The notes below the pieces were generated by a model. That model saw only the letters and a list, made by a program, of their open reading frames with translations. It did not search any database and had not been told where the DNA came from. From the NCBI GenBank assembly GCA_029224185.1, contig CM055199.1, forward strand, positions 15,762,267 to 15,826,266: 64,000 bases of DNA, given 5' to 3'. Both the position numbers and the translations under genes were made by a program. This document shows positions 14,601-26,170 of the stretch, in pieces. How positions within the stretch are numbered: position 1 is the stretch's first letter; each line of letters begins with the position of its first letter. Source of the DNA: Karalla daura (lineage: Eukaryota > Chordata > Actinopteri > Chaetodontiformes > Leiognathidae).

Positions 14601-17600
14601 ACTCTCCCACACACAAACACAAAAAAAGGACCATGAGTAGCCAAAATAAAAGCAGAGACTTCTTGATTTAAATCCATTTTAAAACCCTATTTTTATGACG
14701 CTTTTAGCTCAGTCTGGACCGCTTGATCGTTCACTTTTTAATCATGCATTTTTATCTTGTTTTTATTGTCCAGATATGTTTTATAAATCATTTTATTGTC
14801 CCTAAATCTGTTTTTAATCATTTTTCTTGTCTTATCGTTTTTGTCTGCCGCGACTGTCAAGCACTTTGTTTTTAATATGCGCTATACAAACAATGTGACT
14901 TGACTTATGAGACTGTAAACTGATCTGAGATCTGCATGTGATGGAGGCAGATACAGGCCCTGCACACACACACACCAAAATGCAATCAGGACATTTGCTT
15001 GGAGCCCTAACAGGAGCATGCAGCCTTTTTACAGTAAGAGGGGGAGTGCAACACAGCTCAGGCTTTGATGCATTAGGAGAGGCCAGCAGGGCTATTAGAG
15101 GAAACCTCCTTAGAGACGTATAGTTTGTATTCATTTGTGTCATTTTCCAAACACAGAGCAAAACACTGGGGGTACTCTCTCTCCGCCCCGACACAGCTTT
15201 ATGCAATTAAAGTGTTCGGGGACCTGGAGGAACAATGATGTTAGAGAGAAACTCAGGGACACAGATCAGTGGAGCCGAATAAACAATATTCATCTGTCTT
15301 TCCATCCGTGCGAGCATCCTGCCAGACATCCCAAAAGAACTGCGGATGCTCAGACGCCTCCGAGTTCATCAAAACTGCATATATGTACAAACTAAGAAGA
15401 GAGGACAATTCTGCATTCTTGAGAGCAGCTGGTCAAAGCCGCTTCCACCAGCATCAGCACTGGAAGAATTAGCTGATTAGCAAAACTTTGATGCCTTCCT
15501 CATTCTCAGAATTGACTTATCGCATCTTTGGACCAAAATGGGCAATGTGTAAGATGTTTCCTTTGTTTTGGCAGATTTGTCCGGCACGTTTTGATTTGGC
15601 TTTGTAGCAAAACAGAGAGGGAGTGATGGGTTTACGTGAATGAATGTGGGCTGAAGACCTAGACAAAGAGTGTGGATCAGTTTACTGTGCCGACACACAG
15701 GTGTGCGGTGTTAGGACAACAATGTGCAGCTCTAAAATTTCCTTCCATTCTGTCCTCCTTGCTTCTGTTTGGCCCTACAGGAAGGTGAAAGGGACAAAAA
15801 AGGAGGATGAGATTCCCAGGGGAGGCATAAAGGGATGGTTCCACTGCGTGTTTAAGATACCAAGCTAGCAGAGAGAGCTAAAACTCAGCTCATTGCTGCC
15901 TCGTATTTACGGTTATTGATCTATTTTTAATCACACTCCACTTATCATAAACTTATCTGAGACTTAATCATTCACTCTTGTCCCTTTTGTCCCTGTATTG
16001 TGTATGTGGTGGTTCCACTGACCCTGTTGTTGCCAATGGTTTTTATCATATGGATGCTTTAATTTCCTCTCTAGGATCCATAAAGTAATCCATTCTATCT
16101 CTCTCTGATATTTAAAAAAGCGCTTTTAGATGGGCTTTCTTGGGTACTGTGACCCATTTATTCCATATTTCTATTGTTCTATGGTTTTATTGCCTTTGTT
16201 TCATGGCTTGTTTTGAATGTTGTGAAGCTCAATTTTATTTCTGTGAGAGCAGTGACACAAATAAATGTATTATAATTATCAGTAAGCAGCTGATACTACT
16301 CCCACGTGAGCCTTCATCGAGGGACTGAAATGAACAGCTGCCCCACAGAAGCTCGGCTTAGTCCTAAACTAACTATTCCCTGTGTAATGTGTAAGCAATT
16401 AACTGGACACCATAACACAGGTCCGCTGCTATATCGTCTTTCTATCCTCAACGACGGGTCCTTCAAATTCACTGTCATGACCTTGAAGGACTTTTCAGTC
16501 CCTAACTATAATGTCTGATGAAATGATGTTTATTCAGGCGTTTTGAAGCATTTCTGCATCATACACGCCCATTAAGGAGTAGGAAGAATCTGTGAAGCAA
16601 TTGGGTATCATAAAATCTATACCCTTATGTTAGTGGAATGCTACTCATACCAATCGAGCAAAATGTAAAGCTCTTCAGGTCAGCTGTTTTGAACCCAACC
16701 AGGTCTTCAAACTGTACTGCTTTTAATTTCTCACCTATGACGGATGAAGATGAGATTGATCTCGTCAGTACGTACAGTATATATATATAAACCAGGCATT
16801 AATATATGAGCTCTGAGCGAGGAGCGGTAGCACAATCGCTGCAGCATCTCGCTGGTGGAACAGGAAAGCTCTGGCCTGGGCAGGACCACTACTTAGGCTA
16901 ACTACTTCCTGTCACAGAGATTAGAAAGGGAGGACGATCACACGCGCAGCTGGGCCCATATCTCACTCCACAGAGCCGGACATTTTAGAGGAGCTCCACA
17001 GTTACAATCAATGATTCTCATTAGCGATGGGGATATATCACACCTTGACCAGCTATAACAGCCAATTAAAAGGAATCTCCCGCTGTCTTTGTGCGAGATA
17101 TAGAATGTTAAAAAAAATATGAAATCTCAGCAGTTTTAGCGTGCACATGAGGCAGGGAGTGAAGGACCCACCCTCCCACCCCCCCACGACAAAGAGGGGG
17201 GACACTGGGAGGGCAGGAAGGCAGGAATGCTAGGAAGGCACAAGGGAGAAGGCTGCATAAAAAAAGCCCAGAGGAAGTTCAGCATCCTGTGTTAAATCGC
17301 GTCTGTTTCCTTATGAAACCCGCGCTCGATTGTCAAAGCAAAACTGCGGCCTCCAAGAGAGTGGTGCTGCTGCTGCTGGTGGTGGTGCTGGCATCGCAAA
17401 AAAGGAGCAGGGAATGAGGAATGGCTGCAAAATGGAGTAGGAAACTGAGTCGCAACTGGAACAATAACTGGTGTTTGAAAAGAGGGAAAAAAATCATTAA
17501 TTACTAACATGATACCTTCATGGTTTCAAGTATGTAGGTCACTGCTAAATACAAAACACACATTTTCTCTGACATGCAGGGAAAGTTCCGCGGGTCTGGT

Positions 17601-20600
17601 TTGTGGTACAGCGGCCAAAAAAGTGCAGGCAGCCCACCCCCAATACTCCCCCGCCCCCCACCCCTGCCGTCCTCATTGGAAACAACCGCATGAACTATGG
17701 GAGTCACACTGGACCAATTAGTTTAGCTGCAGATCTATTTATGGAACCTTTTAACATGAACCTGGGTCAGAAAGCATGAGAAAGTGAACAATATGCGCCG
17801 TCAAGTTGATTATTAGGAGCTTTGCTAGACTTGCAAGATCATAAAAAGGTGGGAAGGAGGGGGGGTCATTTTCCACGAAGCGTATTTGGATGGGGGTGGG
17901 GGTGGGGGGTTAGAGATGACGAGAGGGAGAGGGGGGAAAGGAAAAGAGGGAGGGTTGGACAGAGAGAATCCAGCAATGACGGCAGCGACCAGGGAACAAA
18001 ATGCCAAACCCTGGAAGTCATTTCCTGCTCCATCGAAGACTTTTATGGAATTCTAGCAGCGTGGCTCACGTCACGAGCAGGGGAAGAGACGAGACAGGGA
18101 GAGAGAAGGACTACACGCACCTCCCTCCCTTCCTCCCCCTGCCAGCTCCTTCCCTCCCATTTTCTTCCGTGTCCAGTCCCTCAACCCTCACAGCTGTCTC
18201 TCTGTGAGGCTGAGCAGAGCCAGCAGCCGAGCCACCTCCAGTGCTTTGAATCATTATCAGAGATGTGCAGAACTGTTTGGACATACGCAAATGTTGCAGG
18301 ATGGCTAACGGATGGAAATAAAAGGAGTGAAACTATGAACGACTTAAAAAAAAGAAAAGAAATTGGGGCAGCAGCTCCACCCTCATCCAGTTTCCCAGAT
18401 TTGGTGCCGTGATAAACATGTCAACATCAAAACGCTGTCAACCACAGCCGAGGATCAGAGTGCTCCAAGCAACACACGCAACTGGGAGTTAGTGGGATTT
18501 AGCACTGAGGAACTCTAAGAAACTAACTGGAATACTTTAAGTCTTGGAATGATGTCAAATAAAGGTATTTTATGCATATAAATGTAGTCATTTAAGTATT
18601 CTGGGTAATATAACTTGCTCAAAACCTCTTTCATATTATGCAACGTGGGGTCTTGGCGGACGCCTCAGAGCTCAAAGGTCACCGGTCTGAATCCTACAGC
18701 TGTAGTGCCCTTGAGCAAGGCACCTCATAAGTCAATTGGGAGAAAAGCATCTGTCAAACGAGAAAATGTGTGTGGAGATTGCATCTGGAATTCATCTTTT
18801 CTCATATTTAGGTTTAAGAGAGACACTAAATGTGAAAATGTGGCAATGAGTGACAGATAATGGATTGTTGCTATTCTTATCTGCAAATCCGACTCGACTG
18901 GAGCCCTGAGGAAAGGATATGGGGCGCACCGTCCACCATTAGTGCTTGAAAAGTCACAGGACGTCTGTGATAAACACTGTTAGTTTGAGCACTTACAGTA
19001 AGCGATGGATCGTCAGATCTAAAACGCCGGCGTAACCCGGGAACCATCCCCTTTAAATCCAATAAAAAGCCCCCACCGGCTAATGTTGTTTGCGCAGTAT
19101 TTGTTTTCTCCATCCTAAATGGCACGATATTTGCTTTTAAAGGGGCGGACGACACATTTGGAAAACATCAACAAAGTCGGAGAAAGCGGCGATGATGGCA
19201 AGCAACGGAAGGATGAAAGGATGACTGGAAGGGGGAGGATGGAGGGGGGGGTTCAGGGGGAACCAGGAGGGGGCCCGGTCAATCAGCTGGCTTTAAATAC
19301 TGCTCTCGGGAAATGGACGCAGCAGCGTTCGCATGCTGTGATCAATGGCTAAGTGCCTTCCTGGCATTTGTCTATTTAATCCATTACCCAAGGCCATCTG
19401 AGCCTGCGATGTGGACCAGAGCGAGGCCCGAGAAGACGTGGAGAGGCAGGATGCATGTGGCCGGGGCACACCCACCCGACACCAGCACACGGCCCCCGCT
19501 CACGCGCTGCAACACATGTACATTACTACTAATGAGAACACTGGCTATTGTAAGACCGTGGACGTCAGCAATTTTTTTCCCCCCTGCTTCTGAGAGCTAC
19601 TACAAGCAACGCTACGGAGAAAAACAGCACTGCCGGCCTTGTGGAAAGCAATTACTGAATCACAGAAGGTCCTTCATTTGGTTTTATAAGGGTGAGAGGC
19701 TGAGAGGAGGAGGAGGAGGAGGAGTAGAGAGAGCGCTGAGGTGTCCTTTCAATGTGAAACCAGCGGTATCTACATGTCCCTTCTCACAGCACCGGCTATA
19801 GGCGTGTGCACATTCGCACATGTACAGTATCTATGTATAACCGCCACATCTGAGCAATCAGCAGGTCCGACACAGAGTGTGTGATAGCATGTAAGGAGGT
19901 GTGCGGTGAGGACTGTCACAGCAGTGAGAACCGGGACACACCACAACAGGTTAAAGACAGAAAGACCGCGAGGACCCACAGGGCAGGGGGGTGTTTTTCT
20001 TTGACGTAACTCATTAACTTGGATGAATTTCAACACATGCGGCGGCGTTTCGAAGGTTTAGAACTTGTTTGAGCTTCTTTGACACTGAATTGAAATCGTA
20101 CGAAACGCAGGTGTTTTTGCCTTTTCACAACACAAACATATTCCATATCATTTGTGTAATATGCAAATGTTGTGTCTGCCTCCTATAACTTATGTGCCAT
20201 GTGGAAACCCCACGTTGCAGACCGGTTAATGATTACAATGCAAAACAACCTGTTGACTCAGGGTAGGAGTGCAACGGCAAATGAAAAGGGATGGTGGGGG
20301 GGGCAGTCAAGAGGAACACAAATGCACATTTTGCACACCCACAGTGCAATTAAATGTCACTGCTATTACCTTTTTAACCCTAACCAAGCAGAGGCAATCC
20401 AAATCCGTTTGAAGATAGTAACAGATAGTAGTAATGTTTAAAGACTTGTCCTGTTATTGCAAAAATCAATAGATAACACACAAACCCATCACCCAACAGC
20501 CCAGACAGTTACATCCTTAGGAAAGGGAATACAAATACACACATCGGCACGTCTCCAAAATAAGGCATGATACGAGTGTACACACACACACACACGCAGA

Positions 20601-22333
20601 ACAAGTGGATTTTAACAACCGCGACCCTACAATAAGTCAGTGCTCTGTTATGCTTCCCCCAAAGTCATACCCTCCAACCAGACTCCAACACAACTCAAAC
20701 AATGGATAAGGCAGTGCCTTGAGAGCAGTTGGGAGTGGGAGGACAGATGAATTCATGGTGACCCACGCTCAGAAGCAGCAGCGGCGGCGGCAGAGGCAGT
20801 GACGGCAAAACTCTTTCTCGCCTTGCATAGATGCAGCGCACACACACACACACACACATAACCACAGAGAGAACAAAGACCTCAATTATGCGCAGCTCCA
20901 ACAGGAGAGCTAAAAACAGGGACCGGGGGGGCCGGGAATCAGAACCTAGGGAGCGCTACGGGAATGCAGAACATTCGGACGCCGTTGACACACAACGCAC
21001 TGTCACTCCCCAAGTCGCTGCCGCCACCAGTAGCGCTGAACTTTCTCTGGCGTGAAACAGAGCAGTGTTCAGGCAGCTGGAACAGAGGGCTCTTGTGGCG
21101 ACTCGCACCCAAAACCTGTCGGAGTGCGTAACTGCGGTTGCAGAACAGTGAATGTGAATGAATGGGGCGTATGGTTCCTTTATGGCTTAGGTTACTGACC
21201 CATATACGCTACAGAGTAAAAAGGAGGAATATTAACCCCTGATGGCGCAGGCGACCAGAAAGAGATCGACTTGGGCTGTGTCCACAGTGCTGCTCCCCAC
21301 TGCCTATCGAGGAGATTCTATACAGAGCATTATATATTGTCATTACATCACAAAAAAGCTACACTGGTTTATGGCTGTTTCCAAGGCTAATTAAAAGGAG
21401 TAGTCTCATATTTGTGTTTGCCAGAAGTTTCCTTCATTACTTCATCCAACCATTTAGTCATTTAGTAGATGCTTTTATCCAAAAGACCCCGATGACACAG
21501 CATAGGAGTTCAGTATCTCAGTAGGAGTTCAGTAGTAGTTCAGTATCTCAAGGATCAAAATGCCTCTGAGGCAAAAGTCCTCCTCAGAGTTGCTCAAATC
21601 CAAGCCTTTCAAAATGTTTAATGAGGCAATATCTGTCCTTATGACCATAGATGCAGATTTTTTTCTTCTCCTTCAAATAATTAGCAATAAAAAACACAGA
21701 TACAAAAAAGTCACAAAAGTCTCCTAATTTGATTAATATTCCATTGGTGATTTGCAGAAAACACATTTTTGAGTTGCTGCAGAACCTCTCTTCTTAACAG
21801 TTTTGTTTATTAACATTCAAGAGTGCTGTGGAATGTGGAATGAGGCATTTCTAGCCCAACAAACATGAACAGATACTGTAAAACAAGCCAGCCATTGACA
21901 CACATACAGATCTTTCGCTATGGGGAGGATGTTACGGGGTCAGAGGTCAGAGGAGAGGACTTTCATCACTGCCAACCACATCCACTCTATTACTAAAGGA
22001 ATGCATCTAAAATCTACAGTCTCATGGTAGATTGCTGTCATTCCTATCAAAAGACGTCCAGGACGATTAATTACACGTGTCTACATAGATAAGCTGCTTT
22101 GAAAAGCTGCAATCAACCCACTCTGCCCTAGCGCAGAGGGGCGTGCATATGCATGCATGCATGCGTGTGCTCTTACCTAGTTTCTCCACGAGTTTGAGCA
22201 TGACTCCGCCAATGTGGATTTCTCCAGTGACCCTCAGCGACACGTCCCTGTGGAGGTCAGTGACATGCATCTTCAGTTCCCACGTCCCGTCGGCGTAACA
22301 GCCATCGGGCATCCTGATCCCGTCCAGCGCCAT
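6927..22333 (-). CDS. fermt2: Fermitin family homologue 2 (kindlin-2), partial: first two coding exons (residues 1-130)
   Basis: Kindlin-2 binds integrin beta tails and membrane phosphoinositides and, with talin, activates integrins at focal adhesions. The coding sequence runs 22333-22177 joined to 7160-6927, giving 130 residues plus one base of the next codon. It begins [20 protein letters not shown] and continues with [32 protein letters not shown] and [11 protein letters not shown], which are diagnostic of kindlin-2 rather than kindlin-1 or -3. This covers the F0 domain (about 1-95) and the beginning of F1. The family length is about 680 residues; the rest (F1 loop, F2 with PH, F3) must lie left of position 1. 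No frameshift or stop is present. The joined start context AAGGATGG is a strong Kozak site. Confidence 0.95.
7787..7832. repeat. (GA)n microsatellite
   Basis: About 23 GA units followed by a G run, in fermt2 intron 2. Confidence 0.97.
8611..8642. repeat. (CT)n microsatellite
   Basis: A short CT run with one ccct interruption, in fermt2 intron 2. Confidence 0.95.
9043..9130 (+). mobile_element. Possible dispersed-repeat fragment ('agagctgcaac' type)
   Basis: The stretch 'agagctgcaacaactcatcc', 'attattcgaccaataa' resembles a repeat often seen in fish introns. Assigned by memory of the motif only. Confidence 0.3.
10740..11070. promoter_or_regulatory. CpG-rich patch inside fermt2 intron 2
   Basis: The sequence has an unusually high number of CG dinucleotides for an intron, with gggggcgggccgggg near 11030 (Sp1-type). 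It also has a 12-bp inverted repeat at 10779-10790/10838-10849. It could be an intronic enhancer or alternative promoter. The 203-codon minus frame across it is not recognisable as protein. Confidence 0.35.
12226..12440 (+). mobile_element. Diverged SINE-like copy
   Basis: Shows 'gtcgtctcacaccaagaagg', 'gcagtttgcatgttctccct', 'acagtccaaaaacatgc' and 'gaccctagatgtgaac' in the family order. Confidence 0.65.
12541..12586 (+). repeat. 46-bp dispersed element, copy 1
   Basis: Begins ggcatttctaatccaacaaa. It matches 41 of 46 bases of the copy at 21844; weaker similarity continues about 60 bp upstream. Confidence 0.7.
13965..14070 (+). mobile_element. 3' fragment of a SINE-like copy
   Basis: 'gatgggctggcgacctgtcc', 'agggtgtgttccctgcc' and a 3' 'gatggattgaaagatgg' tail match the 3' half of the family. 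Confidence 0.6.
14690..14912 (+). mobile_element. LINE/SINE 3'-tail-like fragment
   Basis: T-rich 'ttttaatcatttttcttg' sequence ending 'caagcactttgtttttaata' and 'tgcgctatacaaacaatg', the form of a 3' end shared by many fish non-LTR elements. No ORF remains. Confidence 0.45.
18655..18745 (+). mobile_element. SINE head-like fragment
   Basis: 'ggtcaccggtctgaatcc' and 'cccttgagcaaggcacc' are characteristic of a second fish tRNA-derived repeat type. Only the head is present. Confidence 0.45.
21450..21510 (+). mobile_element. Short dispersed-repeat fragment
   Basis: 'catttagtagatgcttttat' followed by 'ccaaaag' matches a very common fish interspersed motif. The boundaries are unclear. It is followed by a small local repeat of 'ttcagtatctcag'. 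Confidence 0.4.
21844..21889 (+). repeat. 46-bp dispersed element, copy 2
   Basis: Begins ggcatttctagcccaacaaa. All five differences from copy 1 are transitions. Confidence 0.7.
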
Positions 22334-22334
22334 C
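22177..22334 (-). CDS. fermt2: fermt2 exon 2 (start codon, residues 1-52)
   Basis: The acceptor is gtgtttaccag|GATGG and ATG lies at 22333-22331, so only one base of 5' UTR is in this exon. The donor is AAACTAG|GTAAGAG. The leftover G joins exon 3 to make Asp53. A 119-bp GT repeat ends 50 nt before the exon. Confidence 0.95.
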
Positions 22335-22383
22335 CTGGTAAACACAGCCACAAGTCAGGAGGAGTTCAGAGAACCTTCTGACT

Positions 22384-22504
<121 letters not shown>

Positions 22505-22694
22505 GCACTAGTGAAAAGAAAACCTTTATCCCTGTTGGAATGGAGCAAATAGAGTGCAAAGTGCACGCAAAGTCTCGAGATACTACTATATTAACAGAGA
22601 TCCTTCAAAGCAAGCATCAGCTGATACTTCTGAACACGTGCTACTTCAAGTAGTATAAATGGATTCGTAGAAGTTGGATGAGCACAAGCGTACA

Positions 22695-22992
22695 GCATGC
22701 CTCAGGGTGGAAAGCACTGTCACCTCACAGCAAAGGAAGGTCCCAGGTTCAAGCCCTGGGTGGCACTGAGGTCCTTCCTGTGCAGGGTTTGCCCGTCTAC
22801 TCCGATTTCCTCCCACAGTCCAGAAAAGGCATGCAAGTTTAGGTCAGCTGGAAGCCCTAAATCGCCCCTAGGTGCGAGTAGTATGGACTGGTGACCAGCC
22901 CAGGCAGTATTCGCTGACCTCACCCTATGTGCAATGGAGATAGACTCCAGTAGATGCCTGTAACACGATGAAGTACAGAATAGATGGATGGT
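22695..22992 (+). mobile_element. SINE-like element, nearly full length
   Basis: The head resembles a tRNA promoter, with a 'gcactgtcacctcacagc' block and a B-box-like GGTTCAAGCCC. It is followed by the segment common in fish genomes 'tttcctcccacagtccag', 'aggtgcgagtag', 'gactggtgaccagcc', and ends in 'agatggatgg'. This is a dispersed non-autonomous retroelement by resemblance; I do not assign a family name. It is not a functional tRNA gene. Confidence 0.7.
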
Positions 22993-23411
22993 TGGTTCTC
23001 CAAAGTCTGCTGACTAGTCACAGTTGCCACCACATGGTCTGAAACCACAGCAACAGTTGCATAAATATATTCTGTTCTAATCCTCTGGAAGATCTTTGCA
23101 AACCTGGAAACAGTGATGACCATGTTGTCATAGTGATGTCATCAAGGTTAGCATATGTGATCTTGGACTGGGAACAGATCTATCATAGAGGACCTACATC
23201 ATCCACTATATCTGGGTCTGAGCTACGTTCAGTGTCAAGTCTAAGTCGTTGAGAACACAAGTCCAGATTCCTTCATTTTTTTGCACCTAAAGACTGAGTA
23301 TTATCACAGAGACATAGTTAATAATACACTGAAGAGTCTTAAAGTTGTTAGCACTCAACAGAGTACTTGTGGCAAACTTTCCCACCTGGTAAACTCATCA
23401 GCAACATCGTT

Positions 23412-23810
23412 TTCCTGTTGATTCCTGGTTGATATATTGATGAAGATTCCTATATGGTATCTCACCTTCAACAGCCTTCATTCATCATTGAGAATACTTT
23501 AAAATACCAGAATACATTCTGCAGCCAGGGTTTCAACACAGTTTTAAGCACTTGTACTATGGCAATTCTACTTGATCACATCACAAGGTAGTATATCACA
23601 AAATGCTTCCTCCATAATGGCAGTTTTTCCAATTGGTTTCCCATTGATATATTGATAATGCTTCTTACGGACAATGCCCACTTGATTGAATACTTCCAGG
23701 TACCAGAACACACTCTGCCACCTAGCTCTGAGCTCTATGGCTATTTCTACTATACAAAGGTATAAAAGCAAAATAAACGATGCTTCCTGGAACATCGACA
23801 GCAGATGAAG
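23412..23810 (+). repeat. Imperfect tandem duplication, unit about 200 bp
   Basis: The landmarks 'gatatattga' (23431 and 23646), 'taccagaa(t/c)aca(t/c)tctgc' (23505 and 23701) and a final 'atgcttcct' (about 23600 and 23780) recur in the same order, so the second copy is an old duplicate of the first. Confidence 0.6.
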
Positions 23811-24326
23811 AACATCTGACCATCGGTGTGTGGAGACGGTTGCAAATCAAACCGACCGAGTTTCGCCCATCTCTGAAGCCAAGGGGGGGAAAAAGTTCAA
23901 AACGCGAGGTTGTCCGGTACAGATTCAAGAAAGCCAGCCGTCTGATCGATAACCGAGCAGCAGAACAAAGCAAGTTCAGCGATTGTCAGCCCGTCGGGTC
24001 CGGGCCAACGTGAGAAGGTCCGTTGGTTCACCTGTTAAAAATAACGGTAGAGCAGCTCCTCACCATTAGACAGGCTGGTCATTATGTAAGCCCTGAACGC
24101 ACCACGGTCCCGCCTGCTACACGCACACCGGTCCGCTCGCTATCTCTACGAGTTAGTTCGGCTCAAAGTAACCCCGTCAAAAACAACACCAAGTGGCTTT
24201 CATTAAACCCTGTTTTATTTACAGTCGGGGGAAACTGCCGCGTTGGCTCCACGCAGCGACAGGCGGATTTTTTCCCTTCTTCTTCTTCTGAAATTCACAG
24301 CAGCGATCGAGCAACATTTAACTCAC

Positions 24327-24600
24327 CTTCACACGAAAGACGAAAACAACACTACTAAAAAAAAAGAGTCGACTACACGGTGCAAGGACAAGTCCCCCTC
24401 CTTTAAATCATGTAGAGGGTGTTTTTTTTCTTTCTTCCAGGCTGTGAAAAAACCCCAGAGAGAAATCCCACAACGAGGACAAGTCGCCGGAGAAGTGAAG
24501 TATCCCAAACAGTTTTCCTGCTGCAGGCTCGGGATTAATGGAGTCCAGTCCCTCTGTTCTCTGACTCCCTCCCTCTCCCAGCGGCCGAGCACGTCACTGC
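24327..24600 (-). other. fermt2: Probable non-coding first exon of fermt2
   Basis: On the minus strand a GC-rich, CpG-containing block (gcggccagag... through tgacgtgctcggccgc, a CRE-like TGACGT beside an Eag-type GGCCG) leads to a very good donor, GAAG|GTGAGT, at 24327. Splicing to the exon 2 acceptor gives AAG|GATGG, a strong Kozak context, and a 1992-nt first intron. A three-codon upstream ORF (ATG ATT TAA) lies at 24411-24403. The 5' boundary is not defined. No transcript evidence is available here. Confidence 0.5.
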
Positions 24601-24720
24601 TCCCATCCCACTTTTCCTTTCATACTGGGAGCTGCTCTGGCCGCTTACTGGTCCCCACCACCTACACACACACACATTCACACATAGGTGTGTGTGTGTG
24701 GGAGTGATATGTGTGGCTTA
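24590..24720 (-). promoter_or_regulatory. Probable fermt2 promoter region
   Basis: This lies directly upstream, on the minus strand, of the putative first exon. It has moderate GC content, then a (CA)n/(GT)n hairpin-like stretch at 24663-24700 (acacacacac ... gtgtgtgtgt), beyond which the sequence turns AT-rich. It is called only from its position. Confidence 0.3.
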
Positions 24721-24939
24721 ATTTTCCCCTTTTAACCTTGTATGTTCACTGAAGTTCCGCTTAAGGAAGACGCCTATTTTCTCTTAATATTACATTCTTT
24801 TTTTCCATTAGTGACTTCGGTCTGACAGAGCTCCCTATGTCTAATAAGGTGAAATATTTTCAATCTTTAGATGAGATAAAAACTTGTTCTTGAACATGCT
24901 GATGACGTGCGTACAAGATGAACAAATATTTATGGGGAC

Positions 24940-25335
24940 TTAAGGGTTTGTTATGAAAACAGTTATGATGAATCTTTCAGTACTCTCAACAGTAATCTGA
25001 CTTTCTCGCTATTGTAATTCACATTTAAACAAGGTACCATCATGTGCCCAGAGAATATTCTGTTGCGCGCACAAGCTGAAAAAGCAAATTGTGCGCACTA
25101 AATAAAAAAAACTATCCCCTGATCAAGCGCTCTGTATGTTCTGATATGTCTTATGATAAATGTTTTAATACTCTCATGAATCTCTCTATCACTTTTTTCT
25201 TATCTTGAACACGTTGCTATCATGGCACACAACCAATTCTCTTGTGTGCATCAGATATTTTCTGGTGCGCTGGATGAATGATAACAATGATAAAGTAACT
25301 TGTGCGTACCAAATGACAAATATCTCCTATTGGGA
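24940..25335 (+). repeat. Imperfect tandem duplication with gtgcgcac motifs, unit about 195 bp
   Basis: Two successive blocks share 'ttatgat(g)aa', '(ag)tactctca', 'taccatcatg/tatcatgg', 'tgttgcgcgcac/cttgtgtgcatc' and 'ttgtgcgcact/ttgtgcgtacc' in order. The family is a common type in fish and non-coding. Confidence 0.5.
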
Positions 25336-25924
25336 CTTTAGGAGCTCCAAATGACAAAGATAGTCAAAACTTCCTGCCAAAATTTACTTGATATGCAGTT
25401 TAGACAAAAAAACAAACAATAAACAGTGTCAATATAATTTTCCTGCCCCCAGAAATTTAAGTAAAAATGACTCAGGACTCCAGTAAGTTAATGCAACCAC
25501 TGTTAGGCATTCTTAACAGTGTCTGCTTGTTTTATCACAGATTTTGTCAGACTTCAATCGTCCACGGTGCAAATTTCAATGGTTTGTGGCAGGGCTAATG
25601 GACATGCAGTTAAGATCTCAAGCTGCCTTTTATGGCAATAGTGCTGCGGAGCCTTTGCAGCAGTTATCCAGGGACCTTTGGGTCTTTATCCCCAGAAGTA
25701 GGAGCTCAGAATAACAAGATATTTTGATTTTTTGTCACTCCTGCAGTTTTAATATCTCCCTTGATGTTTATCCTGATGTCTCCCAGCAGACTAGGCTGTT
25801 TCCTTAAGGCTAAAAGGCTGACCGTGAAAAAAAAAAAGAAAGCAAATACACAGATATCTGTTATTTCGATACACTTAAATTGTATTCATGAAAGCTTGAA
25901 TACTTCACATGCTGTTCAGTTATC

Positions 25925-26170
25925 CACCATTTAACAGGGTCGTGGGGGCAGTGACCTCAGAAGACAGACCCAGGCACTCCTCTCCCCTTCTCCCAGGAGG
26001 GTCCCAAGAGAGATGTAATCTCCATAGTGTATCCTGCATGTCTTCCCATATGGATATGCCCACATCACCTCTCCGCCAGGCATAATGGCCAGATGCCTGA
26101 ACCACCTCGACCGGGTCCTCTCGATGCAAGAGGAGCAGCACCTCTACTTTGAGCCTCTCTTGAATGTCCG
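25925..26170 (+). mobile_element. Retroelement fragment
   Basis: 'ccatagtgtatcctgcatgt', 'ccagatgcctgaaccacctc' and 'cctctcgatgcaagaggagc' form a diverged copy of a common fish retroelement segment (normally rich in gaggagcagc and ctcctcccg). The family was not determined and there is no intact ORF. Confidence 0.45.

Larger units (their letters stand above)
7161..22176 (-). other. fermt2 intron 2, 15.0 kb, non-coding
   Basis: A large intron between exons 3 and 2. It contains GA and CT microsatellites near 7.8 and 8.6 kb, a CpG-rich patch at 10.7-11.1 kb, SINE-like copies at 12.2, 14.0 and 18.7 kb, a LINE-type 3' tail at 14.7 kb, two copies of a 46-bp element and G-rich stretches near 17.9 kb. 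Some repeat-poor blocks (for example 14385-14590) read like conserved non-coding sequence, but this cannot be shown here. Confidence 0.7.

Noticed and set aside
17822..18412. 196-codon plus-strand frame
   Set aside because: Purine-rich low-complexity sequence at its start, no recognised domain, inside a fermt2 intron.
22700..22775. Possible tRNA gene (B-box-like GGTTCAAGCCC)
   Set aside because: No cloverleaf forms and the downstream sequence is that of a SINE-like repeat.
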